The notes beneath the pieces are model-generated. The model had not been told where the DNA came from. It did no database searches and was given only the letters and a program-made list of their open reading frames with translations. Shown here piece by piece: positions 32,136-40,875 of a stretch of DNA of 45,462 bases. The DNA lies in contig JAWXBP010000058.1 in NCBI GenBank assembly GCA_034440135.1, forward strand, positions 1 through 45,462, read 5' to 3'. A program made the translations under genes and the position numbers. Source of the DNA: Planctomycetia bacterium. Its GTDB lineage: Bacteria > Planctomycetota > Planctomycetia > Pirellulales > JALHLM01. Every line of letters begins with the position of its first letter. The first letter of the stretch is position 1.

Positions 32136-32322
32136 AACCGCGAAAGGCGCGAAAAAATCGCGAAATAGCAGGGGCTCGTGTCCACGGAAAACACGGAAGC
32201 TCACGGAAAGAAGACGAGGATCGGTGCGGACTAGATCGCGCAATTCTTTTCCGTGTTCTTCCGCGTATTCCGTGGACAAACATTCGCCGACTTTTCGCGA
32301 ACTTTGGCGTCTTTCGCGGTTA
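32136..32322. repeat. Nested inverted repeats between convergent genes
   Basis: Outer arms: AACCGCGAAAGGCGC (32136-32150) pairs with its inverted copy at 32308-32322, 14 of 15 matching. Inner arms: a 34-base segment from about 32179 (TGTCCACGGAAAACACGGAA...) pairs with about 32245-32278 with some mismatches. The units are built from ACGGAA and GCGAAA words. The foldback sits between the permease and the Gfo/Idh gene and may end both transcripts. Confidence 0.7.
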
Positions 32323-32329
32323 ATCCGTT

Positions 32330-33454
32330 TTAGCCGGCGTCGCGGCGTTCGAACTTGACGGTGTCGAGCGACGTTTTGAGCCGCCAGTGCGGGCCTGGTA
32401 ACACAGCTGGCGAGGCGACGGCTGTGGCGCCAACGAGGCCGGCGGGCTGGCCGTCCCAGGCGTGTTCGGCGATTTTGTCGAGGATCCGTTCGGCCACTTC
32501 CACGGCAGCCAATCCGGCAGCGCCAGAGACACTCGGTTCCGCGCCAGTTTGCACGCACCGCACGAACTCCTTGAGCTCGTCTTGCAGCGGATTGCCGGCC
32601 GGGGCCGTATGCGTGGTCCGCGGCAGGTGTTCGGCGAGCAGGCTCTCTTTGGCCGTGCCGATTTGATCCGGCCGCAACGTGGCGAGGTTCAATTCTCGCC
32701 GCAAAATGGCTTCGCTGGGGCGGATGATTTCCGTGATCCGTTGCCCGAGGTCGACGCTGACCTGCGAGCGGCGCGACCAGAATTGGAATGTGCGCGCCGC
32801 GGAATAGCTGGCGCGACAGGCGCTCAACACCGCGACGCAGCCGTTTTCGAAGACGAGCCGAGCGTGCGCGGCGTCTTCCTCGCGGCCGAACAGAGCAATG
32901 CCGAGGGCTTCGACGTGGACCACCCGCGACTTGGTGAGCCAGAGGGCCAGATCGATGTCGTGGATCATCAGATCCAGCACTGCGCCGATATCGGTCGAGC
33001 GGAACGAGTAGCCGCTCGTACGATTGGCGGTGATGAATTTCGGTTCGCCGGCGCGGACGAGGGCGTGTTCCCAGGCGGGATTGAAGCGCTCGACGTGGCC
33101 GACTTGCAGGATCGCGCCGTGACGATCGGCGAGTTCGACAAGCTCGGCGCATTCCGCGGCCGTCGGCGCGAGTGGCTTTTCGACGAGGACGTGAATGCCG
33201 GCGCCCAGCAGCTCGGCGGCGACCGCATGGTGGTAACGCGTGGGCGTGGCAATTACGGCTGCATCAATGCGCCCGATGACGGAACGGAAATCCGCGAATG
33301 GCTCCGCGCCGGTTTCCGCCGCGGCTTGCGTCCGGTTGGCTTCCGAGGGATCGACGACGGCGACCAGCCGCGCGCCGGGCACTCCGGCCAAGAGCTTGGC
33401 GTGAATACGCCCCAAGTGGCCGACGCCAATGACCGCGATACGAACCTCGTTCAC
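32330..33454 (-). CDS. Gfo/Idh/MocA-family NAD(P)-dependent oxidoreductase next to lpxA
   Basis: 374 residues from GTG 33454, whose GTGA overlaps the lpxA stop by 4 bases; the longer frame upstream is the lpxA shadow. Rossmann motif VIGVGHLGRIHAKLL, then VIATPT and the conserved VEKPLAPT, and the C-terminal catalytic region DLMIHDIDLALWL with the Asp/His pair. Such enzymes oxidise sugar hydroxyls. Translational coupling to lpxA suggests a nucleotide-sugar precursor of lipid A. In Acidithiobacillus the Gfo/Idh enzyme GnnA makes UDP-3-keto-GlcNAc, later aminated by GnnB. No GnnB-like aminotransferase is present here, so the GnnA role is a hypothesis. Confidence 0.88.
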   Translation of the reverse strand: MNEVRIAVIGVGHLGRIHAKLLAGVPGARLVAVVDPSEANRTQAAAETGAEPFADFRSVIGRIDAAVIATPTRYHHAVAAELLGAGIHVLVEKPLAPTAAECAELVELADRHGAILQVGHVERFNPAWEHALVRAGEPKFITANRTSGYSFRSTDIGAVLDLMIHDIDLALWLTKSRVVHVEALGIALFGREEDAAHARLVFENGCVAVLSACRASYSAARTFQFWSRRSQVSVDLGQRITEIIRPSEAILRRELNLATLRPDQIGTAKESLLAEHLPRTTHTAPAGNPLQDELKEFVRCVQTGAEPSVSGAAGLAAVEVAERILDKIAEHAWDGQPAGLVGATAVASPAVLPGPHWRLKTSLDTVKFERRDAG

Positions 33455-34257
33455 GCCGCACGCCTCCGTTCGCGAGCCCGGCCGTGTCGGCCTTGCTGCT
33501 GTTGTTCGAGAAAGTTCATGAGTTGTAGGACGGCCGGATGGAGCAAGTGGCCGCCGGTGAGCAGTTCGCGCACATGGTGCAAGCCGACCTTGGCGCGATA
33601 CATCAGGCGATGCGCTTCGGACAACGCGCGAATCGCATCGTCCGAGAATTCGGCGCGCTTCAGCGCGACGACGTTCACACACCGCGGGCGGGCCGGTGCG
33701 CCGTCGACCAACATGTAGGGAGGCACGTCATGCAGGATGCGGCTTTGGCCGCTGACGAAGCTGTACGCACCGATCGTGGCGAAATGATGGACGCCGACGG
33801 CGCCGGAGAGGGTGGCGTAGTCGTGAATGTGGACGTGGCCGCCGAGCATCGCCCCGTTGGCCATCTTAATGTGGCTGCCGAGCTGGCAATCGTGGGCGAT
33901 GTGCGAGCCGGCCATCAGGTAGTTATCGCTGCCGACCCGGGTGACGCCGTCCTCTTTTTCCGTGGCGCGATTGATCGTCACGCCTTCACGGATCATGTTG
34001 CCGTCGCCGATCAACACGCGGGTGTCGGTGCCGCGGTAGGAAATGTCCTGCGGATGGGCGCCGATCACCACGTAGGGGAACAGATGGTTTTCTTCGCCGA
34101 GCGTGACGTCGCCCATCAGAGTGACGCTGTTTTCGAGTCGCGTGCCGCGCCCGATGCGGACCTTGGGTCCGACGACGCAGAAGGGACCGATGTGGACGTC
34201 GTCGGCAATCTCCGCGGCGGGATCAACGACCGCTTGCGGCGAGATGAAGGCAGCCAT
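33451..34257 (-). CDS. lpxA: UDP-N-acetylglucosamine acyltransferase LpxA
   Basis: 268 residues from ATG 34257, chosen over the upstream ATG 34278 because GGAGG lies 8 bases before it. The N-terminal two thirds are left-handed parallel beta-helix hexapeptide repeats (ISPQAVVDPAAEIADDVHIG onward). The catalytic His is His122 in HIAHDC, matching Escherichia coli His125. IGAHPQDISYRG and VPPYMLVDGAPARP are also family-specific. It transfers a 3-hydroxyacyl chain from ACP to UDP-GlcNAc, the first step of lipid A synthesis. Located between lpxC and a translationally coupled Gfo/Idh oxidoreductase. Confidence 0.96.
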   Translation of the reverse strand: MAAFISPQAVVDPAAEIADDVHIGPFCVVGPKVRIGRGTRLENSVTLMGDVTLGEENHLFPYVVIGAHPQDISYRGTDTRVLIGDGNMIREGVTINRATEKEDGVTRVGSDNYLMAGSHIAHDCQLGSHIKMANGAMLGGHVHIHDYATLSGAVGVHHFATIGAYSFVSGQSRILHDVPPYMLVDGAPARPRCVNVVALKRAEFSDDAIRALSEAHRLMYRAKVGLHHVRELLTGGHLLHPAVLQLMNFLEQQQQGRHGRARERRRAA

Positions 34258-34369
34258 GCTCGAGACCTCCGCATCCATGCGAATTTAGCGTTTCGGGCTC
34301 TCATCCTGAGAGCGGTTCTGGCGTTTCGGCTTCTTCGTTGTCTACGTTTTTATGACGTTGTGACTTGGT

Positions 34370-35242
34370 TCAGGCAGTGCGCCGGCGGTGGCCGACGACT
34401 TCTCCTTCTTGGAGGAGGACGCGCAGTAACTCGGCGTTGAGGCGGTGGCCGGTCTTGTGGGCGACAAAGTGGCCGACGAGGTCGTAACCGCCGAGGGCCA
34501 GGTCGCCGATCAGGTCGAGCGCCTTGTGGCGGACGCATTCGTCCGGAAAGCGCAGCTCGTTGTCGATCGGGCCTTCGTCACCGAAGATCAGCAGGTCTTT
34601 GACCGTGGCCTTCGAAGCGAGTCCCTGCGAGCGGAGCCAATCGGCTTCCGATTTCAGTAAGAACGTCCGGCTGCTCGCCAGCTCCTGGCGAAATACGTCG
34701 GGCGTGACATCGAGCGACAGCGTTTGCCGCCCGATGGCGTTGTCCTGGCCGTAGTCGAGGTGGTACTTAAACGAGAGCCCTTGATGCGACGGCGGGCTGG
34801 CTTCGATCCAGGCGTTGTCATCGCCGACGCGCACGACTTCGCGCACGACAAGCTGCGCCTTCGCGGCGGCTTGCTTGGCAATGCCGGCGCCGTCGATGGC
34901 TTCGACATACGCCAGGCTGGAGCCGTCGCAGCCGGGAAGTTCCGGTTGATCGACGCGGATCTCGCAATTGTCGACCCGCAACGCGGCGAGTGCGGCCATG
35001 ACGTGCTCGACCATTTCGACCGTCGCGCCTTGATGCTTCAGCACCGTGCGGCGCGGCGTTTCGATGCGATGGGAAACATGCGCTGGAATGCGCGCAGATT
35101 TCGCCAGGTCGGTGCGAATGAACGTGACGCCGGCGTCGATCGGCGCGGGATGTAATTCCACGCGCACGTCGCGCCCGGACCAATAGCCGGCGCCGGTGAC
35201 GAGCGCAGGGTGCGTCAAGGTTTGTTGGTTGCGCGGAGGCAT
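34370..35242 (-). CDS. lpxC: UDP-3-O-acyl-N-acetylglucosamine deacetylase LpxC
   Basis: 290 residues from ATG 35242; the open frame reaches ATG 35332, but LpxC proteins normally begin close to the RNQQTL segment. Zinc ligands His80 (in EMVEHVMAAL), His239 and Asp243 (HKALDLIGD), and catalytic-type His266 (KTGHRLNA) fall within one residue of Escherichia coli numbering. It deacetylates the LpxA product, the committed step of lipid A biosynthesis. The fabZ gene often fused or adjacent to lpxC is absent; lpxA follows after 112 bases. Presence with lpxA indicates that this organism makes an LPS-type outer membrane. Confidence 0.96.
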   Translation of the reverse strand: MPPRNQQTLTHPALVTGAGYWSGRDVRVELHPAPIDAGVTFIRTDLAKSARIPAHVSHRIETPRRTVLKHQGATVEMVEHVMAALAALRVDNCEIRVDQPELPGCDGSSLAYVEAIDGAGIAKQAAAKAQLVVREVVRVGDDNAWIEASPPSHQGLSFKYHLDYGQDNAIGRQTLSLDVTPDVFRQELASSRTFLLKSEADWLRSQGLASKATVKDLLIFGDEGPIDNELRFPDECVRHKALDLIGDLALGGYDLVGHFVAHKTGHRLNAELLRVLLQEGEVVGHRRRTA

Positions 35243-35470
35243 CAGATGAAAGGCGCTTTTGCCCCGGACAGGTTTTCCCGTCGGAGGCGACCCGTGGCGG
35301 CCCCGGGTGAAGTTCAGATCCTCAAACCGCATGGATGTATTTCAGCAGGAGGTTGGTTTCGAGGCGTTGGAATTGCAATGCCGGCGTTGCGTGCGCCCGA
35401 ATCGCGTCCAGGCCGTGGCGGCGAGCTTGCGCCGCCGCGGCGCTGGGACGCGAAGTGAGCGCGCGACAGG

Positions 35471-36130
35471 TTACTTGGTGCGCGGAGCCGTCGGCCGCGC
35501 TGTCTGCGGACGGACGCCCGGTTGTGTCGCGGCCGGACGCGCGCCGGCTTGCGGCCGGTTGGCTTCCAGCATTTCCTTGATGGGGAAAGTGATGTCGATC
35601 GAACGGTTGTAGTACACGACCGCCTTGTTCAGATCCTGCATCACTTCCTGCGGATTGTTCGCGTCGGGCTGGTCGCCGTTAAAGCGCATGACCAACAGGA
35701 TGCCGTTCCGCTCGCAGTACGATTTGATAGCGTCCTGCACTTCTTGATAGATGTTGTAGTAGATCGCCGCTTCCTGACGGAGGAAGTCCTTGCGTTGCGT
35801 GGCGACTTCCACCTGGATGTCGGCCTGCATCTTCGTGGCCTGTTCTTCGAGCTGATTGCGCTCCGGCGAGCCAAGCGGCAGGCCTTCGACTTGCTGGGCG
35901 ACCTTTTTCAGCTCTTCCTGTTTGCCCTTCAGTTGGGCATCGGCGCCTTCGACCTGGCGCTTGATGTTGGCCGTCATCTCGTTGAACTTCGAGTAGTTCT
36001 TGAAGATGTAGCTCAAGTCGATAATCGCGACGGTCGGACGCGCTGCGGCGGGTTGTTGCGCCTGGGCCGTCAGGGCGGGACTCGCCGCCATGAGCGCCGC
36101 CAAAACGACGGCAGAAACGAGTTGCTTCAC
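35471..36130 (-). CDS. OmpH/Skp-like periplasmic chaperone
   Basis: 219 residues from GTG 36130, with AGGAG 6 bases upstream; the longer open frame is non-conserved. Signal peptide: KQLVSAVVLAALMAASPALTAQ. The mature part begins with a short strand (VAIIDLSYIFKNYSKF), then a long charged coiled coil (about 65-130; KRQVEGADAQLKGKQEELKK) and a return helix and strand (GILLVMRFNGD). This is the Skp/OmpH layout, in which trimeric proteins hold outer-membrane proteins in the periplasm. A Pro/Ala-rich tail (about 185-219) is added. The lpxC gene follows downstream, the usual neighbourhood of skp. Confidence 0.88.
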   Translation of the reverse strand: MKQLVSAVVLAALMAASPALTAQAQQPAAARPTVAIIDLSYIFKNYSKFNEMTANIKRQVEGADAQLKGKQEELKKVAQQVEGLPLGSPERNQLEEQATKMQADIQVEVATQRKDFLRQEAAIYYNIYQEVQDAIKSYCERNGILLVMRFNGDQPDANNPQEVMQDLNKAVVYYNRSIDITFPIKEMLEANRPQAGARPAATQPGVRPQTARPTAPRTK

Positions 36131-36417
36131 GTTCGCACTCCTTGCGGTTTCGGCTGGGTCGTACCTGACCCTGACGACGTCCCGTCCAATGGGACATTTC
36201 GGGGCGATATTCTGCCGAGAATCGGCCGCGGGGTAAAGGCCAGTCCGGAAAAGTGGCAAGTCGAAGCGGCCCGAGGGGATAGAAAACTCAGTCGAACAGG
36301 GGCGGAGGGAAGGGGAACCACGAAAGACACGAAAGGCACGAAAGGGCATTCGATGCCGAGGTTTAATGTGAATTCACGTGCTTGGAAATTGGCGTGAAGG
36401 GACGACTTTCCCCGCGA
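36131..36417. other. Spacer with ACGAAAG short tandem
   Basis: 287 bases between the M50-HlyD gene stop and the OmpH gene start. It contains a short tandem of ACCACGAAAGACACGAAAGG type (36318-36341). The OmpH ribosome-binding site lies at its left end. No other feature recognised. Confidence 0.4.
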
Positions 36418-38553
36418 TTAGACCGCAGCGCGGAGACGGTTGAGGAAGCGCAAGGCGCCCCGGTAGATGCGCATGCCGAGCGCGTCGGTACGGGGCGGAA
36501 ACTTGACCTGCGCCGTCAGGCCGTGGCGGAGGTCGAAATCGGAGGGATCGAGCGCGATCGTCACCACATAGAACGGCTCGACCGCTTCCATGGTTGCGCT
36601 TTGCACGGCGATTTCGCCGCCGCCCAGGTGCGTGAGGGCAACGTCGTCGACGCGGCGATCCCCCGCCGCGGCGACGCGAAGAATACGGCCGTGCAGGGTC
36701 TCGTCGGCGGCGCCTCTTAGAATCGCCTGCACCGGCTGGCCGGCGACGGGCTGTGCGGCGAGGTAACCGTCGGCATTCAGCAAAGCGCGGACAACCCAGG
36801 CGCCGCGGGCGACTTCGGCGATGGGTTCGCCCATGTGGATAAAGCGTCCGGCGTCTTCCAGGCGGGCCACGTTGGTAACTTCGCCGCCCTCGACAGTGCG
36901 GATGACGAGCGCATCCAGTTGGCGCTGCGCTTCGGCGAGCTCGCGTTCCGCCTGTGCGAGACGCGCAGCGGCTTCGGCGGCGGCGGCGTGATCGGTCTGT
37001 AATGCGCCGCGCAATTCGCAGCGAATCCGTTCGACTTCCGCCTGCCGGATGCGCCGCAACGCGGTGAGGTCGGCGTTTTCCAGCACGGCCAACGTACTGC
37101 CCGGTGCGACCTTGTCGCCTTCGTGCACCGAAAGCTCGCGCACAAAGCCATCGGCCTCGGCGTGAAGGACTTGATCGTCCTCGCGCGCGACGATGCCGAC
37201 CGCCTGGCGCGCGAGCGGAATGGGAGTGAGCAGGAACAACGCCGGAGCGACGAAACCCAAGCCGCCGACGACAGCCCACACGCGTTTGCGCTGCGCCGGC
37301 CCGACGGCGGCGTTTTTGAGGAAGTCGCGGATTTGTCGGAAGCTGTCGCGGATCGCCCCCAAGGCGTAGAACATCGCAAAACCAACGCCGGCCACGGGCA
37401 CCGTGAGCGCGAGCATCGTGCAGATGCCCAAGGTGATCAGGACTTTGTAGGCGCTCGAGGCGATGCCGTAGGCGATCAGGCCGTAGCGGACGCCGCGACG
37501 ATGGGGCGACGCGTACGGCGTGCCGAGCGCCCAATGGCGTACTAGTCCGTGGGTTTCCGCCTTCGATTGTTGCGCCAGATTGGGAATCTCGAGCAGGTCG
37601 GTGAGGACGAAGTAACCGTCGAACTTCATCAGCGGGTTGATATTGAAGCCGACGGTCACCACGGTGCTGAGCACCATCGCGTAGTGCGCGGCGGAGTTGA
37701 TGAAGCCGGGTTCTGACGTACACCAGATTACGAGCGCGGCCATCGCCAGGAAGGATTCCACATAGATGCCGGCCAGCGAGACGATGATGCGGTCCAGCCG
37801 GCGCGGAAAGCCCCAAGCGGCCGAGGCGTCGACATAGGCGCAAGGCGTGAGCAGCACGAAGTACGCGCCCATCTCAGGAACTCGGCCGCCGTAATGTTTG
37901 CAGGCGTAGGCGTGCCCGAATTCGTGGGCGACCTTGAGCCCAATGAGCAAGCTCCAAAGCATCGGCAAATTGCCAAGCGCGAGCATCGAGCCCAAGGGAT
38001 TGCAGAAATCGCTCCACCGAAGCCAGAGCACGGTGAAAGAGGCCAGGGAGCCGAGCACCCAGATGATGAAGGCCGTCCGCGTGAACAGCGGGCGAAACCA
38101 GTTGACGGTGCGTTGCAGGAAATCGTCCGGGCGCAACAGCGGCACGCGATAAAACAGATACCGCATCGGCCCGGCCTGGCGTTCCAATTGTTTGCGGCGC
38201 TCGTAGCGGGCGTAGAGCTGCTGTCCGTCGGAAACCGGCAAGCTGAGCAGTCCGCGCTGGTTGAGTCCCACGACGAAGCGGTAAAAACCTTCCTCGTCGT
38301 CTTTCGCCAGGATGTCGCCAGCGACGAGGCGCTCGAAGACGTTGCTGAGCAATCGATCAGCGGTCAATTCGCAGACGATGCGGTAGTCGGTGTCGTTGAG
38401 ATGATGCGTTTGGAACGTGATGGGATCACGGAGCAAGTAGGCCGACTGCCCTCGGAAAACGTGCCGGCTGACTTCGAGTTCCGGGCGGAGCCTGACGCAG
38501 ACTTTTCCCAGACGTTCAGCGAAATTGACGGGAGCCCCCGGCGCTTGGCTCAT
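36418..38553 (-). CDS. M50 (site-2 protease-like) metalloprotease fused to an HlyD-type adaptor domain
   Basis: 711 residues from ATG 38553, overlapping the upstream gene by ATGA (ATG 38565 is an alternative). An N-terminal winged-helix or PqqD-like region (about 45-110), then a multi-spanning protease core: zinc motif HEFGH at 210-214 in KVAHEFGHAYACKHYGG, LLTPCAYVDAS, and the third-ligand motif NPLMKFDGYF with Asp312. Further membrane segments follow to about 450. The C-terminal part is a lipoyl/HlyD-like module (DQVLHAEADGFVRELSVHEGDKV, a coiled-coil of about 60 residues, and a barrel). This matches proteins annotated as putative peptide zinc metalloproteases. It probably works with the GAF-HlyD protein in export or processing of a peptide or protein. 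Substrate unknown. Confidence 0.9.
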   Translation of the reverse strand: MSQAPGAPVNFAERLGKVCVRLRPELEVSRHVFRGQSAYLLRDPITFQTHHLNDTDYRIVCELTADRLLSNVFERLVAGDILAKDDEEGFYRFVVGLNQRGLLSLPVSDGQQLYARYERRKQLERQAGPMRYLFYRVPLLRPDDFLQRTVNWFRPLFTRTAFIIWVLGSLASFTVLWLRWSDFCNPLGSMLALGNLPMLWSLLIGLKVAHEFGHAYACKHYGGRVPEMGAYFVLLTPCAYVDASAAWGFPRRLDRIIVSLAGIYVESFLAMAALVIWCTSEPGFINSAAHYAMVLSTVVTVGFNINPLMKFDGYFVLTDLLEIPNLAQQSKAETHGLVRHWALGTPYASPHRRGVRYGLIAYGIASSAYKVLITLGICTMLALTVPVAGVGFAMFYALGAIRDSFRQIRDFLKNAAVGPAQRKRVWAVVGGLGFVAPALFLLTPIPLARQAVGIVAREDDQVLHAEADGFVRELSVHEGDKVAPGSTLAVLENADLTALRRIRQAEVERIRCELRGALQTDHAAAAEAAARLAQAERELAEAQRQLDALVIRTVEGGEVTNVARLEDAGRFIHMGEPIAEVARGAWVVRALLNADGYLAAQPVAGQPVQAILRGAADETLHGRILRVAAAGDRRVDDVALTHLGGGEIAVQSATMEAVEPFYVVTIALDPSDFDLRHGLTAQVKFPPRTDALGMRIYRGALRFLNRLRAAV

Positions 38554-40424
38554 AGCTTCCACCATTGCAAGCGCACGGTGTCGATGGCGCGGTGCAACAG
38601 CGCCCAATAGACGGGGCGTCGGCCGGTTTCGACGCGCGCCACGCCACTCATGCCGACACGGACCCAATCGGGCGAGGCCTCGATCGAGGCTTCGGCGCGA
38701 AATACGTTGTGGGAATCGACGACTTGCGCGAGCGGCTCAACATTGAGCAACTTGAGTCTGCCTTGCTCGTCGGGTTGCGAGAGCGTCGTAAACACGCCTG
38801 GCTGGCCGGCTTTCAGCAAGACGGCGGCGTGCTCCGGCGCATGCAGTTCGATGGCGCAACGGTCGTTCGCCGCGATCGAATACAGCGGCTCGCCCAGCGG
38901 GACGATCTCGCCGATGCGACGTCGCAGATCGCCTTCGAGGATGATGCCATCGGCGGGGGCGACGATTTTGGCGCGGGCGAGTTGGTAATCGAGCAGCTCC
39001 AACTCCGCGCGGTGCATCTCGGCTTGCGCGCCGGTCATGCCTGCGGCGACGGTGTCTTGTGCTTGCAGCGCGGCGGTGAGTTCCAATTCGGCGGCGCGCA
39101 ACTGCGCGGCCACTTTGTCACGCTTCAACAGGATGTCGCGGGTATCAAACTCGGCGAGCAGTTGTCCAGCCCGGACGCGTTCGCCGGGCAGTGCCGCGGC
39201 GCGCAGCAAGGTTCCCTCGAACGGCGCGGCGATGCGTCGTTCCTCGGCGGCAATGATCTCGCAAGGGACCGTAACGACGTACGTCGTGCTGCCGAACAGC
39301 AACCAGCCGAGCGCCGGCAGCAGCGCCAAATACAGGCACTGTTTGAAGCGCGGCGCCGTGCGAAGCGCCCGCCAGCCTTCGCGAGCGCGATCGGAGACGT
39401 GTCGCGCGATGCCGCGCTCCGCGCGGGCGAGCACGAGCAACACCGGCGCGATCGGCGCGAGCAACCCGGCCCAATCCGTGATCAAGTCGCGCGAGAATTG
39501 TTCTTGGGAATCGGCGCGAAAGCTCACGACGGCGACGACCTGGCCTTCGTGCGTGAGCGGAATCGACGCGACCGTCGCGCCGCCGATGTGCTGGTGCCAT
39601 TGCTTGTGGAGCAGCTGGCCGGTGGGCGTGGCAGTCTCGAACGGCTGCCCCGTGCGCTGCCAGCCGACGGGAACGCCCGCGTCGAGGCATTCCTCCATGG
39701 CCTGTTGCATTTCGCGAACGCCGGGCGATCGCGGCAGCACATCGTCGAGTCCGGAAATGCACTCGATGCGAATGTTCGCGCCGCGGACGAGCCCGAGAGC
39801 GACTTGCTCACAGCCGGTGCGGCTCTTCAAACTGTTGACGACGCCGAACACGAAATGCCGCAGATTGTCGTATGCGGCGGCTTTGGTGAGCGACTGCGAC
39901 GCCCGGGCTTCGTCACCCGAAGCGGCGGCCGCAGGTTTCGTCGGCGCGGGCTGGTAGAGGGATCCCGAGAGAGCCGCGAGCGCTTTGAACTCACCTAGCC
40001 GTGCTTGCATGACCGCTTTGCCGAGATCGGGGACGATCAAGGCAATGGCGCCGTTGGGCTCTTGCTCCAGTAGCGCCAAAGGCACCGCGAGCGCCGCCTG
40101 GCCGCCAATGCCGGCGGCGGAGAGCCGAGCTTTTCCAACGTTGTGATAGCGCGCTTCCAGCAACAGCGCGTCCGCGAGGCGTTTCCACTCGTCGGCTTGT
40201 TGCGGCGCACGCGCGAGTTCATGCCGGCGTGCGCCCGTGGCGGTTTCGAGTTGAGCAAGTGCGTACGCGGCCTCGAAGCGTTCGGCCAGAATGCGCATCA
40301 CTTGGGCGAGGAATTCGTTGGCGTCGCGCGCCGTCGAGGCGGCGTGGCGCAGCGCGGCGCAGACGTCCATCGTGGTGGACGCCGTGGCAGTCGAAGCGGC
40401 GGGAGAAGTCGCAGGGGTGGACAT
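38550..40424 (-). CDS. GAF-domain membrane fusion (HlyD-like) protein
   Basis: 624 residues from ATG 40424. Two GAF-like regions precede the membrane: about 20-160 (FLAQVMRILAERFEAAYALAQLE) and about 195-350 (LRHFVFGVVNSLKS to VAVVSFRADSQEQF). A transmembrane segment (CLYLALLPALGWLLFG) at about 380-395 is followed by an HlyD-type region: CEIIAAEERRIAAPFEGTL and ERVRAGQLLAEFDTRD (lipoyl half-motif), a coiled coil, and DGIILEGDLRRRIGEIV (second half-motif). The usual HlyD N-terminal tail is thus replaced by a cytoplasmic sensor. It overlaps the M50-HlyD gene (ATGA) and lies 28 bases after the PilZ gene. Confidence 0.9.
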   Translation of the reverse strand: MSTPATSPAASTATASTTMDVCAALRHAASTARDANEFLAQVMRILAERFEAAYALAQLETATGARRHELARAPQQADEWKRLADALLLEARYHNVGKARLSAAGIGGQAALAVPLALLEQEPNGAIALIVPDLGKAVMQARLGEFKALAALSGSLYQPAPTKPAAAASGDEARASQSLTKAAAYDNLRHFVFGVVNSLKSRTGCEQVALGLVRGANIRIECISGLDDVLPRSPGVREMQQAMEECLDAGVPVGWQRTGQPFETATPTGQLLHKQWHQHIGGATVASIPLTHEGQVVAVVSFRADSQEQFSRDLITDWAGLLAPIAPVLLVLARAERGIARHVSDRAREGWRALRTAPRFKQCLYLALLPALGWLLFGSTTYVVTVPCEIIAAEERRIAAPFEGTLLRAAALPGERVRAGQLLAEFDTRDILLKRDKVAAQLRAAELELTAALQAQDTVAAGMTGAQAEMHRAELELLDYQLARAKIVAPADGIILEGDLRRRIGEIVPLGEPLYSIAANDRCAIELHAPEHAAVLLKAGQPGVFTTLSQPDEQGRLKLLNVEPLAQVVDSHNVFRAEASIEASPDWVRVGMSGVARVETGRRPVYWALLHRAIDTVRLQWWKL

Positions 40425-40452
40425 CGGATGTCTGAGCGGTGGCTGGCCTGGG

Positions 40453-40875
40453 TTAGGCCTTGAGTTCGACTTCCTCGGCGAGCGCGCCGGCGATCTGCAC
40501 ATCGGCGAAGAAGCGGAAGCCAATTTCGAAGGCCTCTTCGCTGATCATGCGGCAGCGCATGCAACGCGCGAACAGCGAACCGACGTTGAGTCGCTCGGCG
40601 TCGAAGGTCAACCAAAAAACGTCGCCAGGCAGCAGCGGGCGCGGGCCGATCACCATGCAACCGCCGTTGGAGATATCAGCGGTGACGCAATCGAGCGGGT
40701 TCCGGCCGCGTTCGCTCGCATTGCCGGGCTGTACCTTGAGGGGCACGCGGATTTGCAACCGCTCGTGTGCGCGGAGCCGCGTAACATTCTCTTGCGAGCT
40801 TTGCTCCAATTCGGCCAGCGCGCTAATCAGCTCGCTCTGGCCGAACAAATCCCAATCCTGCTCTTTCGCGAACAT
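40453..40875 (-). CDS. PilZ domain protein (predicted c-di-GMP binding)
   Basis: 140 residues from ATG 40875; the longer frame to 40995 lacks a conserved look. The domain covers about 38-135, with RLRAHERLQIRVPLKV (RxxR-like region; one expected Arg is Gln-flanked) and the DxSxxG-type motif DISNGGCMV. LPGDVFWLTFD and EAFEIGFRFF complete the barrel. PilZ proteins sense cyclic di-GMP and control motility, secretion or polysaccharide export. As the first gene of an operon with GAF-HlyD and M50-HlyD proteins, it may gate that export system. Ligand binding should be tested because the first motif is not canonical. Confidence 0.82.
   Translation of the reverse strand: MFAKEQDWDLFGQSELISALAELEQSSQENVTRLRAHERLQIRVPLKVQPGNASERGRNPLDCVTADISNGGCMVIGPRPLLPGDVFWLTFDAERLNVGSLFARCMRCRMISEEAFEIGFRFFADVQIAGALAEEVELKA

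Noticed and set aside
32462-33718. A 418-codon plus-strand frame opposite the Gfo/Idh gene
   Set aside because: Antisense to a gene with complete Rossmann and catalytic motifs; no signal or domain.
38565-39998. A 477-codon plus-strand open frame opposite the GAF-HlyD gene
   Set aside because: Antisense shadow: composition is Arg/Gly/Asp-rich with no motif, while the minus strand shows clear GAF and HlyD motifs.
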